Source of the DNA: Apteryx mantelli
Lineage: Eukaryota > Chordata > Aves > Apterygiformes > Apterygidae
Direction of reading: 5' to 3'
Assembly: GCF_036417845.1 (NCBI RefSeq)
Contig: NC_089979.1
Location: forward strand, 46,570,775-46,634,774
Length of the DNA: 64,000 nt
The notes beneath the pieces are model-generated. The model was not told the DNA's origin, made no database searches, and saw only the letters and a list, made by a program, of their open reading frames with translations. The translations under genes and the position numbers were made by a program. How positions within the stretch are numbered: position 1 is the first letter of the stretch; each line of letters opens with the position of its first letter. Shown in pieces: positions 40,026 through 50,482 of the stretch.

Positions 40026-40765
40026 AGTAATGTCACATTTTTCACTCATATTCAGTCTGTGATCCACTATAAACTCCTGGTGTTTGAACTAGTTCTTACT
40101 TTTTCCCTATCCGGTGTTTGTGCTGCTGCTGATCCTGCCTAGTGCATTTTTTCCTCTTAAATGTCATCCTGACCATTTCAGACTATTTCCTGAGTTTGCT
40201 GAGATCATTTGAATTCAGACCGTTCCCTCCAGTGTTCTTGCATTTCCTCTCATCTTTGTGTAGTCTATAAATAATATCCAGGTTACTACTGAAGAGATTG
40301 AATAGGACTGGACCAGTAGAAGTCTACTTGATATATCCTTCCATTTTGACAGTGAACCACTGACTATTCAAATATGTTTTTTGCATCAGTTTGTACCCCT
40401 CTCTGTAGTAGCAGCTTAATCTATCCTAGATGGTTTATAAAAAATGTCTTACAGGTTACAGTCAAGGCCTTACTGAAGCCAACACAGATGACTGCTACTG
40501 CTCTTCTTCCATCCAAAAAAAAGACTTGTCATTCTGTTGTAGAAGAAGATGACACTGGTTTGAAATTGTTTGTTCTTGATCAGTTCATAGTGGCCTCCAT
40601 TCATTCCCTTGCTCTCATCTGGATTCTCATAAATAGTATGATTTATTTGCATTTTTTTCTGAGAATTGATGTTAAGCTGGCTGCCGTGTAATTCCCTGGC
40701 TTTTCTTTCTATCCCAGTTAAGAGTGGTTGTCTGCTTCCTCTTCAGCATGAGATAGCAGAGCTGT
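40026..40765 (-). mobile_element. Ancient CR1 LINE remnant, RT region
   Basis: This is a decayed CR1 in reverse orientation, much older than the two intact-frame copies. On the + strand one can follow, in order, segments matching the reverse complement of CR1 ORF2. They include GTGATCCACTATAAACTCCT, TTGAATAGGACTGGACC (compare 'ttgaacaagactggaccc' in copy 2), TTTTGACAGTGAACCACTGA, AAGGCCTTACTGAAGCCAA (compare 'aaagccttgctgaagtc') and GATGTTAAGCTGGCTG (compare 'gaggctgactggcctgtag'). No open frame survives. It fits the CR1/L3-like elements shared by turtles and crocodilians, so it probably predates modern birds. Confidence 0.75.
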
Positions 40766-43028
40766 GTCTGTCCCTGTAATTATATTTATGCGATGGATCT
40801 TAATCAGAACTTTGACTTTAGTCTTGCTTTTTGAATTGCATTTTCCAAGCCAGAAGCAATTAAAACAAATTTTACATGTGAATATGGGATATCCACAATA
40901 TGTGGGCTTTGCAAAGGGACACAAGAAAAAGGAGGAAATGTAATCTTAAAATTATTCCTCTTCCTTGAGAGATGTCATCCAAAGTCATCATCTCAGACTA
41001 TTACAATTGCATTTTTATTTCACAACATGCCTTCTGCCCAACTGGAGACAGAGCCAGCATAAACTGTCATGATGCTTCTTGATTACACTGAATTCCTCAG
41101 AAAGAGGAAGCGTCAAGAAGAGACTTAATGTTGGTTCCTGTGCTCCTGGCCAGGGGATTCAGATTCTATCTGGAAAGTGGAGACATTTATACTCCTACCC
41201 TTTCATAATCTGACTGCTCCATCTCTTGTTAACGTAAAAGAAGGCATTTGTGCTAGCTAGGTAATTAGGGGCCTTGAATGTTATGACTTACAGTTTCAAA
41301 TTGCTTTGGATTTTTATTTTTTCACAGTTAGTAAAGAGAACAAGAAGGAATCGATATTCCTTTGAAATGAATTTGCCTATATGAGTTTATAAGAGTCAAT
41401 AGGCTATAAAACTCTGAATATATGGTACAAACTATATGGTAAAAAATATAAGAAGGTGGAGAAAAGCCTTACAAAGTTGTTACCCTCTGCTAGGAGATTC
41501 TGTACACAAGATGACTCCACATTTACTGTCTCATAGATTTTCGTAACAAATGCGCCAAGCTTCTAAATAAAACATACATGTATATTTTAGCTTTCAGTTC
41601 TGGAAATTCATGCTAGGATCTGAAAGATAAATGGTATTATTGTTGGCATGTTTGGTAGTATTGGTATTGTACAGTAGCTAGATATGTTAAATACCTGTCC
41701 TTTCCTGTAATTATGCCTACAGATTTCACAATTAAACCCTAAACTCAATCAAACTTGATACGGGTTGTGCTTTAGCAGGCATGTCACATAGCTGCACTAC
41801 AGCCTGCTGCTTCTGCAGCTTCTACTCTGGCGTGGGGAGAGTTTATAAGCTAGTACAAGACCAACTCTCACAGTACTTTTGACCCAACTGCTTGAAGATG
41901 TGCTTACTAGGAAGTCTTGTCCACAAGGAGGTAGATATGTTCACTTGGAAGTAAATAGAAAATACTTTTTCCCCCTTACACATTTCTGATCACATTATAA
42001 GAAATAATATGATCAATAATTTTAATATGATTACTTTTAATTAGTACTGCATTGAGGACCTGGAAATATATCCGGCGGTAATCCAGTCACTCCACCCTTT
42101 CTAATCCCTGAATCATTGCCTTCCTTCTCACTTTAATTTTAAAAACATTCATAACATTTGAGGAAAGTATATTTAAATACCGATTTGCTACTTGAGAGGT
42201 AAAAGGAGCACAGGCTCCTTCAAAAATATTGTATGAACAGTGTCTAACACAGCTTTCTCTCTTTGTAGTGTCTTAGTGACTGCATCATTCCTAATGTTGT
42301 TGTGACCTTTAGTCCGAATAACATCATTATATTGTGTTTTCCATCTGCAGTACGACGGCCAATAACCAGTCACAACGTTTCACATTGAAATAGCAAGGAT
42401 ATGTTCTAATTACCTCCCTAACAAAGAACTTGATTACATCTAATTCCTGGATTCCTGAAGGTGATTTTTCATGATATCAGCTTATTTGTTTCTGACTGAT
42501 TATCCCTTCAGCTCTGCTAACCTTTCATTCCTTTGTACCACACACATAGACAGAACATCTTTAATCCAAAACAAAAATTAGTGAAGGTAACAATATCTTA
42601 AAATACACGGTTGAGCAACTTCTGTAGCGTCCAGTGTTTATCAGCATAACAAGTTGTTTCTCCACGAGGAAATATTTCAAGTGGTGAGGATGTCTTACGA
42701 AGCACAATTCCTTTAATAACATAGCCCCCTCCCCAAATCTTTGCCATGTCTAGAACTGTTCTTCTGCATGTTTGGTGTCTAGTGAAACCGTCCAAATGCA
42801 TGATAAAATTTCTGTGTGACTGAAATAGCAGCAAAGGCCATGTGCTGGTCCACTAGGCGGGTGTGAATTCACTTTGAAAAAATACATTTGCCCCCAAATC
42901 TGTCACCTAAGTGAACTTTACTAAAGCATTCAAGAAAAGTTTAAACTTACTATGTAAGATATCAGCAGGGATAAAGATTTCCTTTCTTGAAAGTCAGAGG
43001 CCTCCCCCTATCCCTCAGCTCTCCCTCT

Positions 43029-43060
43029 TGTCTTTTCCCTTCCCTTCCCTTCCCTTCCCT
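43029..43060. repeat. (CCCTT)n array
   Basis: Five to six tandem units of the pentamer CCCTT (as TTCCC), all pyrimidine. Confidence 0.9.
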
Positions 43061-44149
43061 GAAAACCCCCAGGGTGCGGATGAAGGAGGGAGCAGGGGTA
43101 CAGCACCACAGATGTAGCTCCTTGTCTCCAGGAGATGCTTTCTATCACAAATAGTCAAATTCTGCTCAGTCCAAGGCAACAGTGGCAGGACCCATAGGCC
43201 AGATGTAGTTTGTATTCGATTTCAGTGGTCCCTGTGGGAGTAACTGGATTAAAGCAGGCTCTCATCATGCCTGCTTGCATCATGGCCAGGGCAGGGTTGG
43301 GTAATTCTGGCTGCTTTGTAGCAACGAATCCCCTGTGCGGGCGCTGAAGGCTGGATCCCACCACTGAGGCAAGCGGTAGGGGAAAGGAGGTGTGACAGAG
43401 CCTTACACCACCCAGAAAAAGAGTGACTCACAGGAGAAGTGTGTGTGACTGTGGACCTCTAAAAGCAGCCAGTTTCTTCATTACCTGGGCACTAGATCAG
43501 GTTGATTGATTGGTTTAAATAATTATATTTATATGCCAGCATCTGACTATTAATATTGAATTATATGAGTACACACACAAGCGAGGGAAATGGCAAATGC
43601 ACTTGTTTGTCAATGCGAAAGCACAGTTCAATTTGCAGGTATCATGTCTCAGTTTAGACACTCATTCCAGGAGTACCTGACCCATGTAAAGAGTTTAAGA
43701 AAGAAGAAAAACTAATTTGCAGCGAGACACCAAAAACGGCCTTGAGACCTCACAATTCCCTTAAATTCTCCAGGAGACCCCGAGGAGTGCTTTACAGACA
43801 CCAGTATCCCCAAACACTCCATTTCTGTGCTGGTTTCTACCACCTGTTTTATTGTTTTTGCCTTCAACACTATCAGTTCAGTTGCACTTTTCCTGTTTTG
43901 GAAAGTCCCCAGCTCTCATGACATTTTTAAATGACCTCTGTATAGAGTGAATGTGCCAAATACTAGGCTCCTAATAGCATAACTACATTTAGTCAGGAAT
44001 TTAAAAAGCCCAAAGCAACAATTATTTTAATCCCAAGTCTCTGGAAAAAAAAATGCAACTAAAAAATCCACATAGAGAATAGAAGGGTGATGGGTTACAG
44101 CATAGAAAAGAAGACAGTAAATAAATGAATGGGGACTAGGTGAATGGTT

Positions 44150-44252
44150 GTTTTTCTTTTTCTTTTTCTTTTTCTTCTTCTTCTTCTTCTTCTTCTTCTT
44201 CTTCTTCTTCTTCTTCTTCTTCTTCTTCTTCTTCTTCTTCTTCTTCTTTTTC
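44150..44252. repeat. (TTTTTC)n then (TTC)~24 polypyrimidine tract
   Basis: A few TTTTTC units lead into about 24 uninterrupted TTC triplets (GAA on the other strand), about 100 bp of pure pyrimidine. The long Arg-, Glu- and Ser-only open frames here are repeat artefacts. GAA/TTC runs of this kind are unstable in length and can form triplex DNA. Confidence 0.97.
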
Positions 44253-44399
44253 CTGTTTCCAGAGCTGGAAAAAAGACCATGGTTTGTACCAAAGTGAATA
44301 TTTGCTTCCTTTTGTTGAGGAAATAAAAAGCTGAAGAATGATGTTTTGTTGGTGAGGAAAATATGCCATTTAACCTCAGCGAAACAGTTTCAGGTTACT

Positions 44400-44580
44400 G
44401 TAAGAGAAGCCGAGGAAACAAAGAGCTTGTTGCAGCGGCGACTGCTCCTTTCCCCGCAGCTCAGGAGGGAGCGACGAGCTCTGCTTGGCAGGATCCTCAC
44501 TGCTTCCATCTTCCAGGAGCCTGGCCAGCGCGGGCCGCTCCGACAGCCTCGCCGGGGCTGTTTTACACTGCAAAGTGAGG
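44400..44580. promoter_or_regulatory. CpG-rich islet, possible promoter or first exon
   Basis: Roughly a dozen CpG dinucleotides fall within 180 bp (for example GCAGCGGCGACTG, GCGACGAGC, CAGCGCGGGCCGCTCCGAC, CTCGCCGGGG) in an otherwise CpG-poor AT-rich region. At its right end CTGCAAA|GTGAGG is a good 5' splice donor (GT at 44575) on the + strand. It lies 1.9 kb beyond the PMP2 stop codon. There is no protein match and no TATA, so transcription is only inferred. Confidence 0.3.
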
Positions 44581-45636
44581 GCATGAAGTAACTATAGAGC
44601 AAACATCCAAGCTCATCAGTCAGATTCAAGGCATCACATACATTGCAGATTCTGAACTGGGGGATATTTATTTTTAATTATGTGTTATTGACCATAAACA
44701 AGAAGAGCTGGAGAGGCTTGTGTGCAACAGCAGCTCATGTTGTGTGGCTGGTTTTAGGGAAGCCAGGTGGGTGGTCTTGAGTTAAAATCTATGACTACAA
44801 TCTGTTTGCAAAAGATTTTACCAGGGTGTCATTTTGCCTCGGTGACTCCATTTCTTGCTACCCTTACTGAGGACTTAGAGTCCCAGATACTCTGACACTC
44901 ACAGAGGTGAGTTTTAATGGTAAGATGGAGAATTTGTGCCCCCCCCCCTTCTTTAGGTCAGAGACCAGGATAAACTCTTCCTTAAAAAGGCTGTCCATAA
45001 ATCTTCAGCCTTTTCCCACAGCTCATGCTTTCTAGGACCCATTCTCATTGCTTTCTGGCAGCTGTCTCCAAAGCCGGACCCAGTCTCTAGCTTTTCCAGC
45101 AATGGGTAGAGAAGAAAGGTGATCTTTACATTTTGCATTTACGTATAATATCCTTTTCTTGACTCTCTGCTTGGACACACCAATTTAACTTATGACATTC
45201 AGGATCTCTCTTAGCCTTGAGAATTCATGTTCTGGACTGTAAAACCGGTAGGCAAAGGTTCATGTCAGCAATGCAGCTTGTAACAAGCCAAAATAAACAC
45301 GTGCACCTATCATAATGGTCTTAGCCCCACAGAAAGGCAGGGAGAGTCCAGTGTAACAGTACGGAGGCCAGTGCAAGCTTCCCATGTACCTAGGCAGGAC
45401 AGAAGGATGAAATACTCCACTCTATGTGGTCAGCATAAATGTTGTGGTATCACAGAATTCCAACTAATGGAGACAAAAATTAAGAAGCTGCTAGAACGCT
45501 TTTTGATTAAATCAATTTCCAGAAGTAGTCCAGGGTTTGTCTGTTTTTTCCTTAGTTAAAAGCACAGCGTATGTACAACGGGAGCAATGAAGAGCTTAGG
45601 TAGCCAGGTTTGGGAGCAGATTCTAAGCTCATGAAA

Positions 45637-45684
45637 GCTCTTTAATGTGCTTAACTTTAAGCTCATGCTTAAATGCTATGCTAG
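45637..45684. repeat. Old amniote interspersed repeat fragment
   Basis: The words AATGTGCTTAACTTTAAGCT and CATGCTTAAATGCTATGCT match the recurrent amniote repeat with the core 'cacatgcttaactttaagcatgtgcttaagtgctttgctgaatc'. The family name is not certain. Confidence 0.45.
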
Positions 45685-46271
45685 AAGTAGATTGGGTTGT
45701 TCAGCACTTTACAAAATATAGCCTTCCAAGCTTAAAATTTCTGGACTTCATTCACAACAGCTCCACACTTCATTTTACAGGTCAAGAACTGTTTGGCAGA
45801 GAATCGTGAAATATATCCTGATATTTTTTTCCTCCAAGAGTTATTCTCTTACAAATAAATGCCAAGATACATATAAAAAAATAGTACTAAAAGAAGTATA
45901 AAAAATGATACTAAACTGTAAAATGTTGGGTATGAGAATAAAACAATGATGTGGTAAAATTGTAAGGCTGAAGCAAGAAATTTACTGAAAGTCAAGAAAT
46001 CTGGTGATAAGGATGATTTTCCTATAGGAATTATTTAGCAATAAAGTCATCAACAGGAAAGGAATATTGAAGCCATGAGATGAAAATTACTACATATATC
46101 AGGGAAAAAGTGTTAACACCCGTGTAAGACAAATCAGGTGTGTTTCACTATTTTACTCAGAAATAGTCTGACCATTTATACAGACAGGAACAGAAAAGAT
46201 GGGCAGCATCCAAGGAGGAAAACCTAAATCATTCAGGCGGAGGCAAATACTATTTTATGTGTTGAGAAGCT

Positions 46272-46277
46272 TTTATT
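46272..46277 (-). terminator. PMP2 poly(A) signal candidate (AATAAA)
   Basis: TTTATT on the + strand reads AATAAA on the minus strand, about 175 bp after the PMP2 stop codon. The distance is normal for a small FABP 3' UTR. Confidence 0.55.
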
Positions 46278-46450
46278 GAATAACCACAATATTTTGGATT
46301 AGTTACACTATGGCTCTGAAATATCAAATTATAATGTAGTCATTTTCCCAATAAAAGGAAATAAGAAAATAAAGAAGCATGAGGCTTTGGTCACTGAACT
46401 AAGCTGAGTTTTAAGAGCCAGTCCCAGTCCGGTACAGAGGAGGAATTTCT

Positions 46451-46501
46451 TCAAACTCTCTCATAGATTCTAGTGCAGACAACTCCTTTCATGGCACATT
46501 C
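46451..46501 (-). CDS. PMP2: PMP2 coding exon 4
   Basis: Acceptor GTCTTAG|GAATG. It encodes residues 117-132, [16 protein letters not shown], then TGA. It carries R127 and Y129 of the carboxylate site. Confidence 0.95.
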   Translation of the reverse strand, partial: ECAMKGVVCTRIYERV

Positions 46502-49500
46502 CTAAGACACAAAATAAAATATTAATTTAAACCTCTCACTGATGGCAGGTGCATCTGCCTGAGTGACCACCGAAGCTGGTGAAAATCCAGATATCTTATT
46601 GTACATCTCCATATAATTTTTAGAGCAAACAGCAAAGCTATTTTTACATTACTGTGGGAAAAGTTGCTATTTTAACAGCATCAGACTTAATTAAGTGGCA
46701 TATAATGATAAATACATTGCAAAATCAGAGGTGAGGTGGTAGCTATGTAGCTCCTTCAATTTTGCTCAGCTTTCAGAAACTTATTTACCTTCCTTGGCAT
46801 TATTGACATGACAGAAATATCAGCCCTGCCTAGTTTATCATACCACAACCCATGAACGCTTTCAATTTAAAAACAGAATTTTATTTGTGGAAGCAAAAGT
46901 GGCCTATGTAATTTCAGAGGTCAGACCTCTGGCCTATAAAACTTTGGATTTATGAGTCACAAAAGGTTTCTGCCGACCGTCGCACCCTTGCCTGGCTCCT
47001 GGTGACTCACAACCAGAGGGCCTGAGCAGCAGAGGAGAGAGGAGCATTGTGGAGCCCTTGTCTTCTGCTGACTGAATGGGGTTTGCTGTGCCCTATCGCT
47101 GCCAATGTGCATTTGGGAGGCTTCTCTCCTGCAGACGGCAGGGCATTGGTGGAAGAGGGATGCTACCTCTCTGCTCAGCTCTTCAAAGATGTTTTAATCA
47201 TTAGGAGAAATTTACAGAGAAATGCAGCCACGATAAAATACAAAAGCAAATCAACCTTCCAAATGTATTAGAGTTCAAAACAAAATGCAGTCAGAACAAA
47301 CTCAGGTATTAAGGCTTAAAGCTGCTGTTTTCAAACAAGTTACCCATCCTAGTTTTGCTCCACTCTTTAAAAACTTTAATGAACAAAGTATTTTCCTTCA
47401 TTCAACAGTAAAACTTTAATTTTATTAAAAAGTACTACAACTAAGGCCCCTAAAATGTGTGATTACACTGGCTTGGCTTTCCTGTGCTTTCTGTGTGACT
47501 ATTAGAGAAAGATAGGTTAGCCCTGTTGAGAGAAACAGATACTGAGGGAAAGTCACCACTCCCCAGCCTTCATCACAGACTCAGTTTCCTGAGTACCGAA
47601 GGGAACTCAGGCTTTTTGGTGGAGCTGTCAGGACCTGTCAGTCCCCGTTGCGGTTTATTATCACAAGTAGAATTAGATGCAGAGATAGCGGCTTTCATGC
47701 AATAAACCTCAGGCACCTGCTTAGTGAGCCTGGCATGCTGACATGGACAGAGCAAATACAAGTTTTTGAATGGATTGGCATTAATGGAAATAGATGTGGG
47801 AAAAGTTGTAAAATTAGTGTTCTAAGGTGGATGTGCTTTGTTCTGAATATGGAAAGAAGGAAAGACAGAGCCAGCCCAGGGTTAGACATATCTGGCTTGC
47901 AAACTTTGCATTTCACAGGTTTCTGTTGCTTGAGCGGCTCATTTCTTTTAAGAATAACAACCTTGAAAGCAGTAAGTATGTTCTCAAATCATGGCAGCTC
48001 TGCCAATATAATCACTTTAAAGACAATTTGTTGTATGGAATAAGGTTTATTTCCTTCCAGCTTGTTTCCTAATCTTGTTTCCCTTTTTCTCCCTCCTTAT
48101 TTCTCTCATGAGCCAAAGGAAAAGCCAAAGTTGACAGACGATTTAGCCCGAAACAAACTGAAGTCTGTGTCCTTCTACCATTCGGCAGTTTACAAGGAGG
48201 GAGAACATAGGTACTTACCACCACCATTTTCCCATCAACCAGTCTTCTCCTTATCGTGGTCTCTTTGCCGTTCCACTTCTGCACTTGCACCAATGACCCT
48301 TTCTCGAGAGTTACGACACTCTGCAAAGGCCAAGAGAAGATTTTCAAAATGTGATCCAAGTTTGTAGATTAGAGTAACAATTCACTTTTTGGTTAGCAAG
48401 ATCCACATTTTCTGCTAATGACACCCTTAGTAACATTGGTTTCAGCTCCATACTGCTTCCTCTTTTGGTACTTTTCTTGCTTGGAAATTTCCAAGCAAAT
48501 TGGAAAACTTCCTTTTAGTGGAAAAACTCCTGCTAGCTCTCTTCTAGGATGTCAGGATCCCTTAGAGATCATTTAGAGATCATTAGCCACCTTACCTTGA
48601 CTTTCCGGTCATCTGCTGTCATTTCATCAAACTGCTGGCCCAGTTTGAAGGAGATCTCCGTGTTTTTGAAGGTGCTTTCAGTTCTGATAGTTACTATGTC
48701 TCCTTTCATACTGATGATCACATTGGGCTTTGCCAGGCCACCTAGTTTCCTGGCAGCTAAGCCCACTCCTATAAATCAGAAAAAAAATAACATTACATTC
48801 TAGGAAGCAAGCAACTCATTATCATTTCATAAAATTTCTGTGGAAAAATAAGGACAAGTTTCTTCTTGAATACTATAATGTCTGATTCAGATGAGACACT
48901 GATTCCTCATATGTGGAAGCTGCATAAAATATTGCTTTCAGAGGTTGAGGCATCCCCAGCTGATGCATCTCCAGCAAGAAATAAAGATACACGCAACTTA
49001 GATGGTTACTCATCTGCATTGGATTTGTGTAGTGATATAATGGGTAGAGAATTCCATAGAAAAGGACTATAACTCATAAAAACTTGCAAAAATCCTTTTA
49101 TTTTTGTTATTCTTGACAAATTTGAGAATCTGAACTTTTGTTAGCCAGCCACAGGGAAGAAACTAGATACTGAACTCCCAATATGCTGGTGCTTATTCTT
49201 CAAAGCATAAAATATACTGGAAACTGAGCAATTCCTCAGTTACTACTAACATCCCTTAAGAATCCTAATGTCTAAATCTCAGTGAAAGGTGCAAGTACTA
49301 AATAAAACAAAATTGAAGTATAAGAGTGAAGAGGTGCAGAAAACTTCAGTAAAAACCCTGTGTTAAGAACCTTTCATATTACCTTGTGCTATTTAGCCCA
49401 GTTCATGGTCAACAAGTTACGAGGTCTGAGGCAGGTTAGAACGAAGGCCACTGACAATGTAGCTCTGTTTTATAAAAGCAGACTGAGGAGAGCTATCGTT

Positions 49501-50331
49501 AGTGTTGTTGTTAATCCTATGGTGTGCTCAGATGAAAAGATCCACATAAAAGGATATAAAGTTATCTGTAAAGTGTAACACTAGCTGCGCTAATTATTCA
49601 ATACTGAAACAATTCTGTTTAGACCTTCAGAAAAATGTCTGTAGCTGGATTTTCATCCCACATTTACTCTGGTTAATCAGTTAACTAAAGTTCTTTTGTT
49701 ACTCAGTTTAACCTTTCAAATAAGGGGAATTAATGGTTCAGTGAATCATTTATATAGCAAAAGAAATGCTGGAATTGAGTGTCTGTACACTTGCTATATA
49801 TAGATGAAGCCAGCATTAAACTAAAAAACAATGCCCAATTTATTACATTCCTGGCATTCTTCAGTAACAGATAGATTCATTCATAGAATTCAGACCTCTG
49901 AAACCCAAGTGTCATGAGACATCAGCTCCATTATATATTGTAAGTTATCACAAGTCATGAGTTTAATAGCATAATCGAGAGAAACTAAAAAAGTCCTGCA
50001 TCTCCATAGATCCTTCTCATTACAGGAAAACAGATTATTCAGATAAGTTAGATAGATGTAAGTTTATTATAATAATCCAGCAACTGCCTTTCTCTTTTTC
50101 CGTTTTACATGCTAAAGGTAATAAATGAGATTATGTTAGAAAGTAATTCAAGTGCTTATGGTCAGGAAGACATTATCCGTGAGCAAAGCATAGAATGAAG
50201 AAAAGACATTGTTAAAGAAAACTTATTTAAAAACAGAAAAGGAAATAACATTTCTCACCCAATTCTTTCATATAATCATCAAAATTTTCGCTGGAGACGA
50301 GCTTCCAGGTTCCCACAAATCGGTTACACAT
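46451..50331 (-). CDS. PMP2: Myelin P2 protein (FABP8), four-exon gene
   Basis: This is a cytosolic fatty-acid-binding protein of the iLBP family. PMP2 binds fatty acids and cholesterol and stacks membranes in peripheral myelin. Coding exons are 50331-50259 (73 nt), 48768-48596 (173), 48320-48219 (102) and 46501-46451 (51), giving 132 aa, with introns of 1490, 275 and 1717 bp. The FABP signature [18 protein letters not shown] is at residues 7-24. The carboxylate-binding triad is R107, R127 and Y129. C118 and C125 are the P2 disulfide pair. ATG was chosen because [10 protein letters not shown] is the family N-terminus and exon 1 is exactly 73 nt. The C-terminus [15 protein letters not shown] and the [12 protein letters not shown] stretch favour PMP2 over FABP4. 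Met74 replaces the first Thr of the usual ETTADDRK motif. It lies in tandem with FABP4, about 6.4 kb downstream of that gene. Confidence 0.95.
48219..48320 (-). CDS. PMP2: PMP2 coding exon 3
   Basis: Acceptor TTGCAG|AGTGTC, donor GTGGTG|GTAAGT. It encodes residues 83-116, [16 protein letters not shown] onwards, including R107 of the ligand triad. Confidence 0.95.
48596..48768 (-). CDS. PMP2: PMP2 coding exon 2
   Basis: Acceptor TTATAG|GAGTGG, donor CAAG|GTAAGG. It encodes residues 25-82: the helix-turn-helix portal ([14 protein letters not shown]) and strands B-E, ending [11 protein letters not shown]. Confidence 0.95.
50259..50331 (-). CDS. PMP2: PMP2 coding exon 1
   Basis: This exon encodes residues 1-24 plus the first base of Gly25 (phase 1). 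The donor is TTGG|GTGAG. It holds beta-strand A and the start of helix alpha-I. Confidence 0.95.
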
Positions 50332-50437
50332 CGTATTGGCTTTACAAGGCAGCGGTCCTCAAAAGAAAGGCAGTGGCAACAGCAGCTCTTGGAGGGAGGC
50401 AGAGGGACTGTGCAACCGACTCAGACCTCAGTCGCCT

Positions 50438-50482
50438 CCTTTTAAAGATGCCCCGTTCTTATAACGGTCAGGAGGGGCCAAT
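50438..50482 (-). promoter_or_regulatory. PMP2: PMP2 core promoter: ATTGG box and TATA-like box
   Basis: On the minus strand an ATTGG (inverted CCAAT, 50482-50478) is followed about 30 bp later by CTTTAAAAGG (50447-50438), about 107 bp before the ATG. The same order and nearly the same spacing occur upstream of FABP4. Confidence 0.65.

Larger units (their letters stand above)
40766..46271. other. Intergenic 3' of PMP2, no gene recognised
   Basis: No recognisable coding exon. Contents noted separately are a CCCTT array at 43.03 kb, a long TTC tract at 44.15 kb, a CpG-rich islet at 44.40-44.58 kb and an old amniote repeat at 45.64 kb. Confidence 0.55.

Noticed and set aside
44095-44369. Poly-Arg, poly-Glu and poly-Ser open frames
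   Set aside because: They are translations of the TTC/GAA repeat in its different frames.
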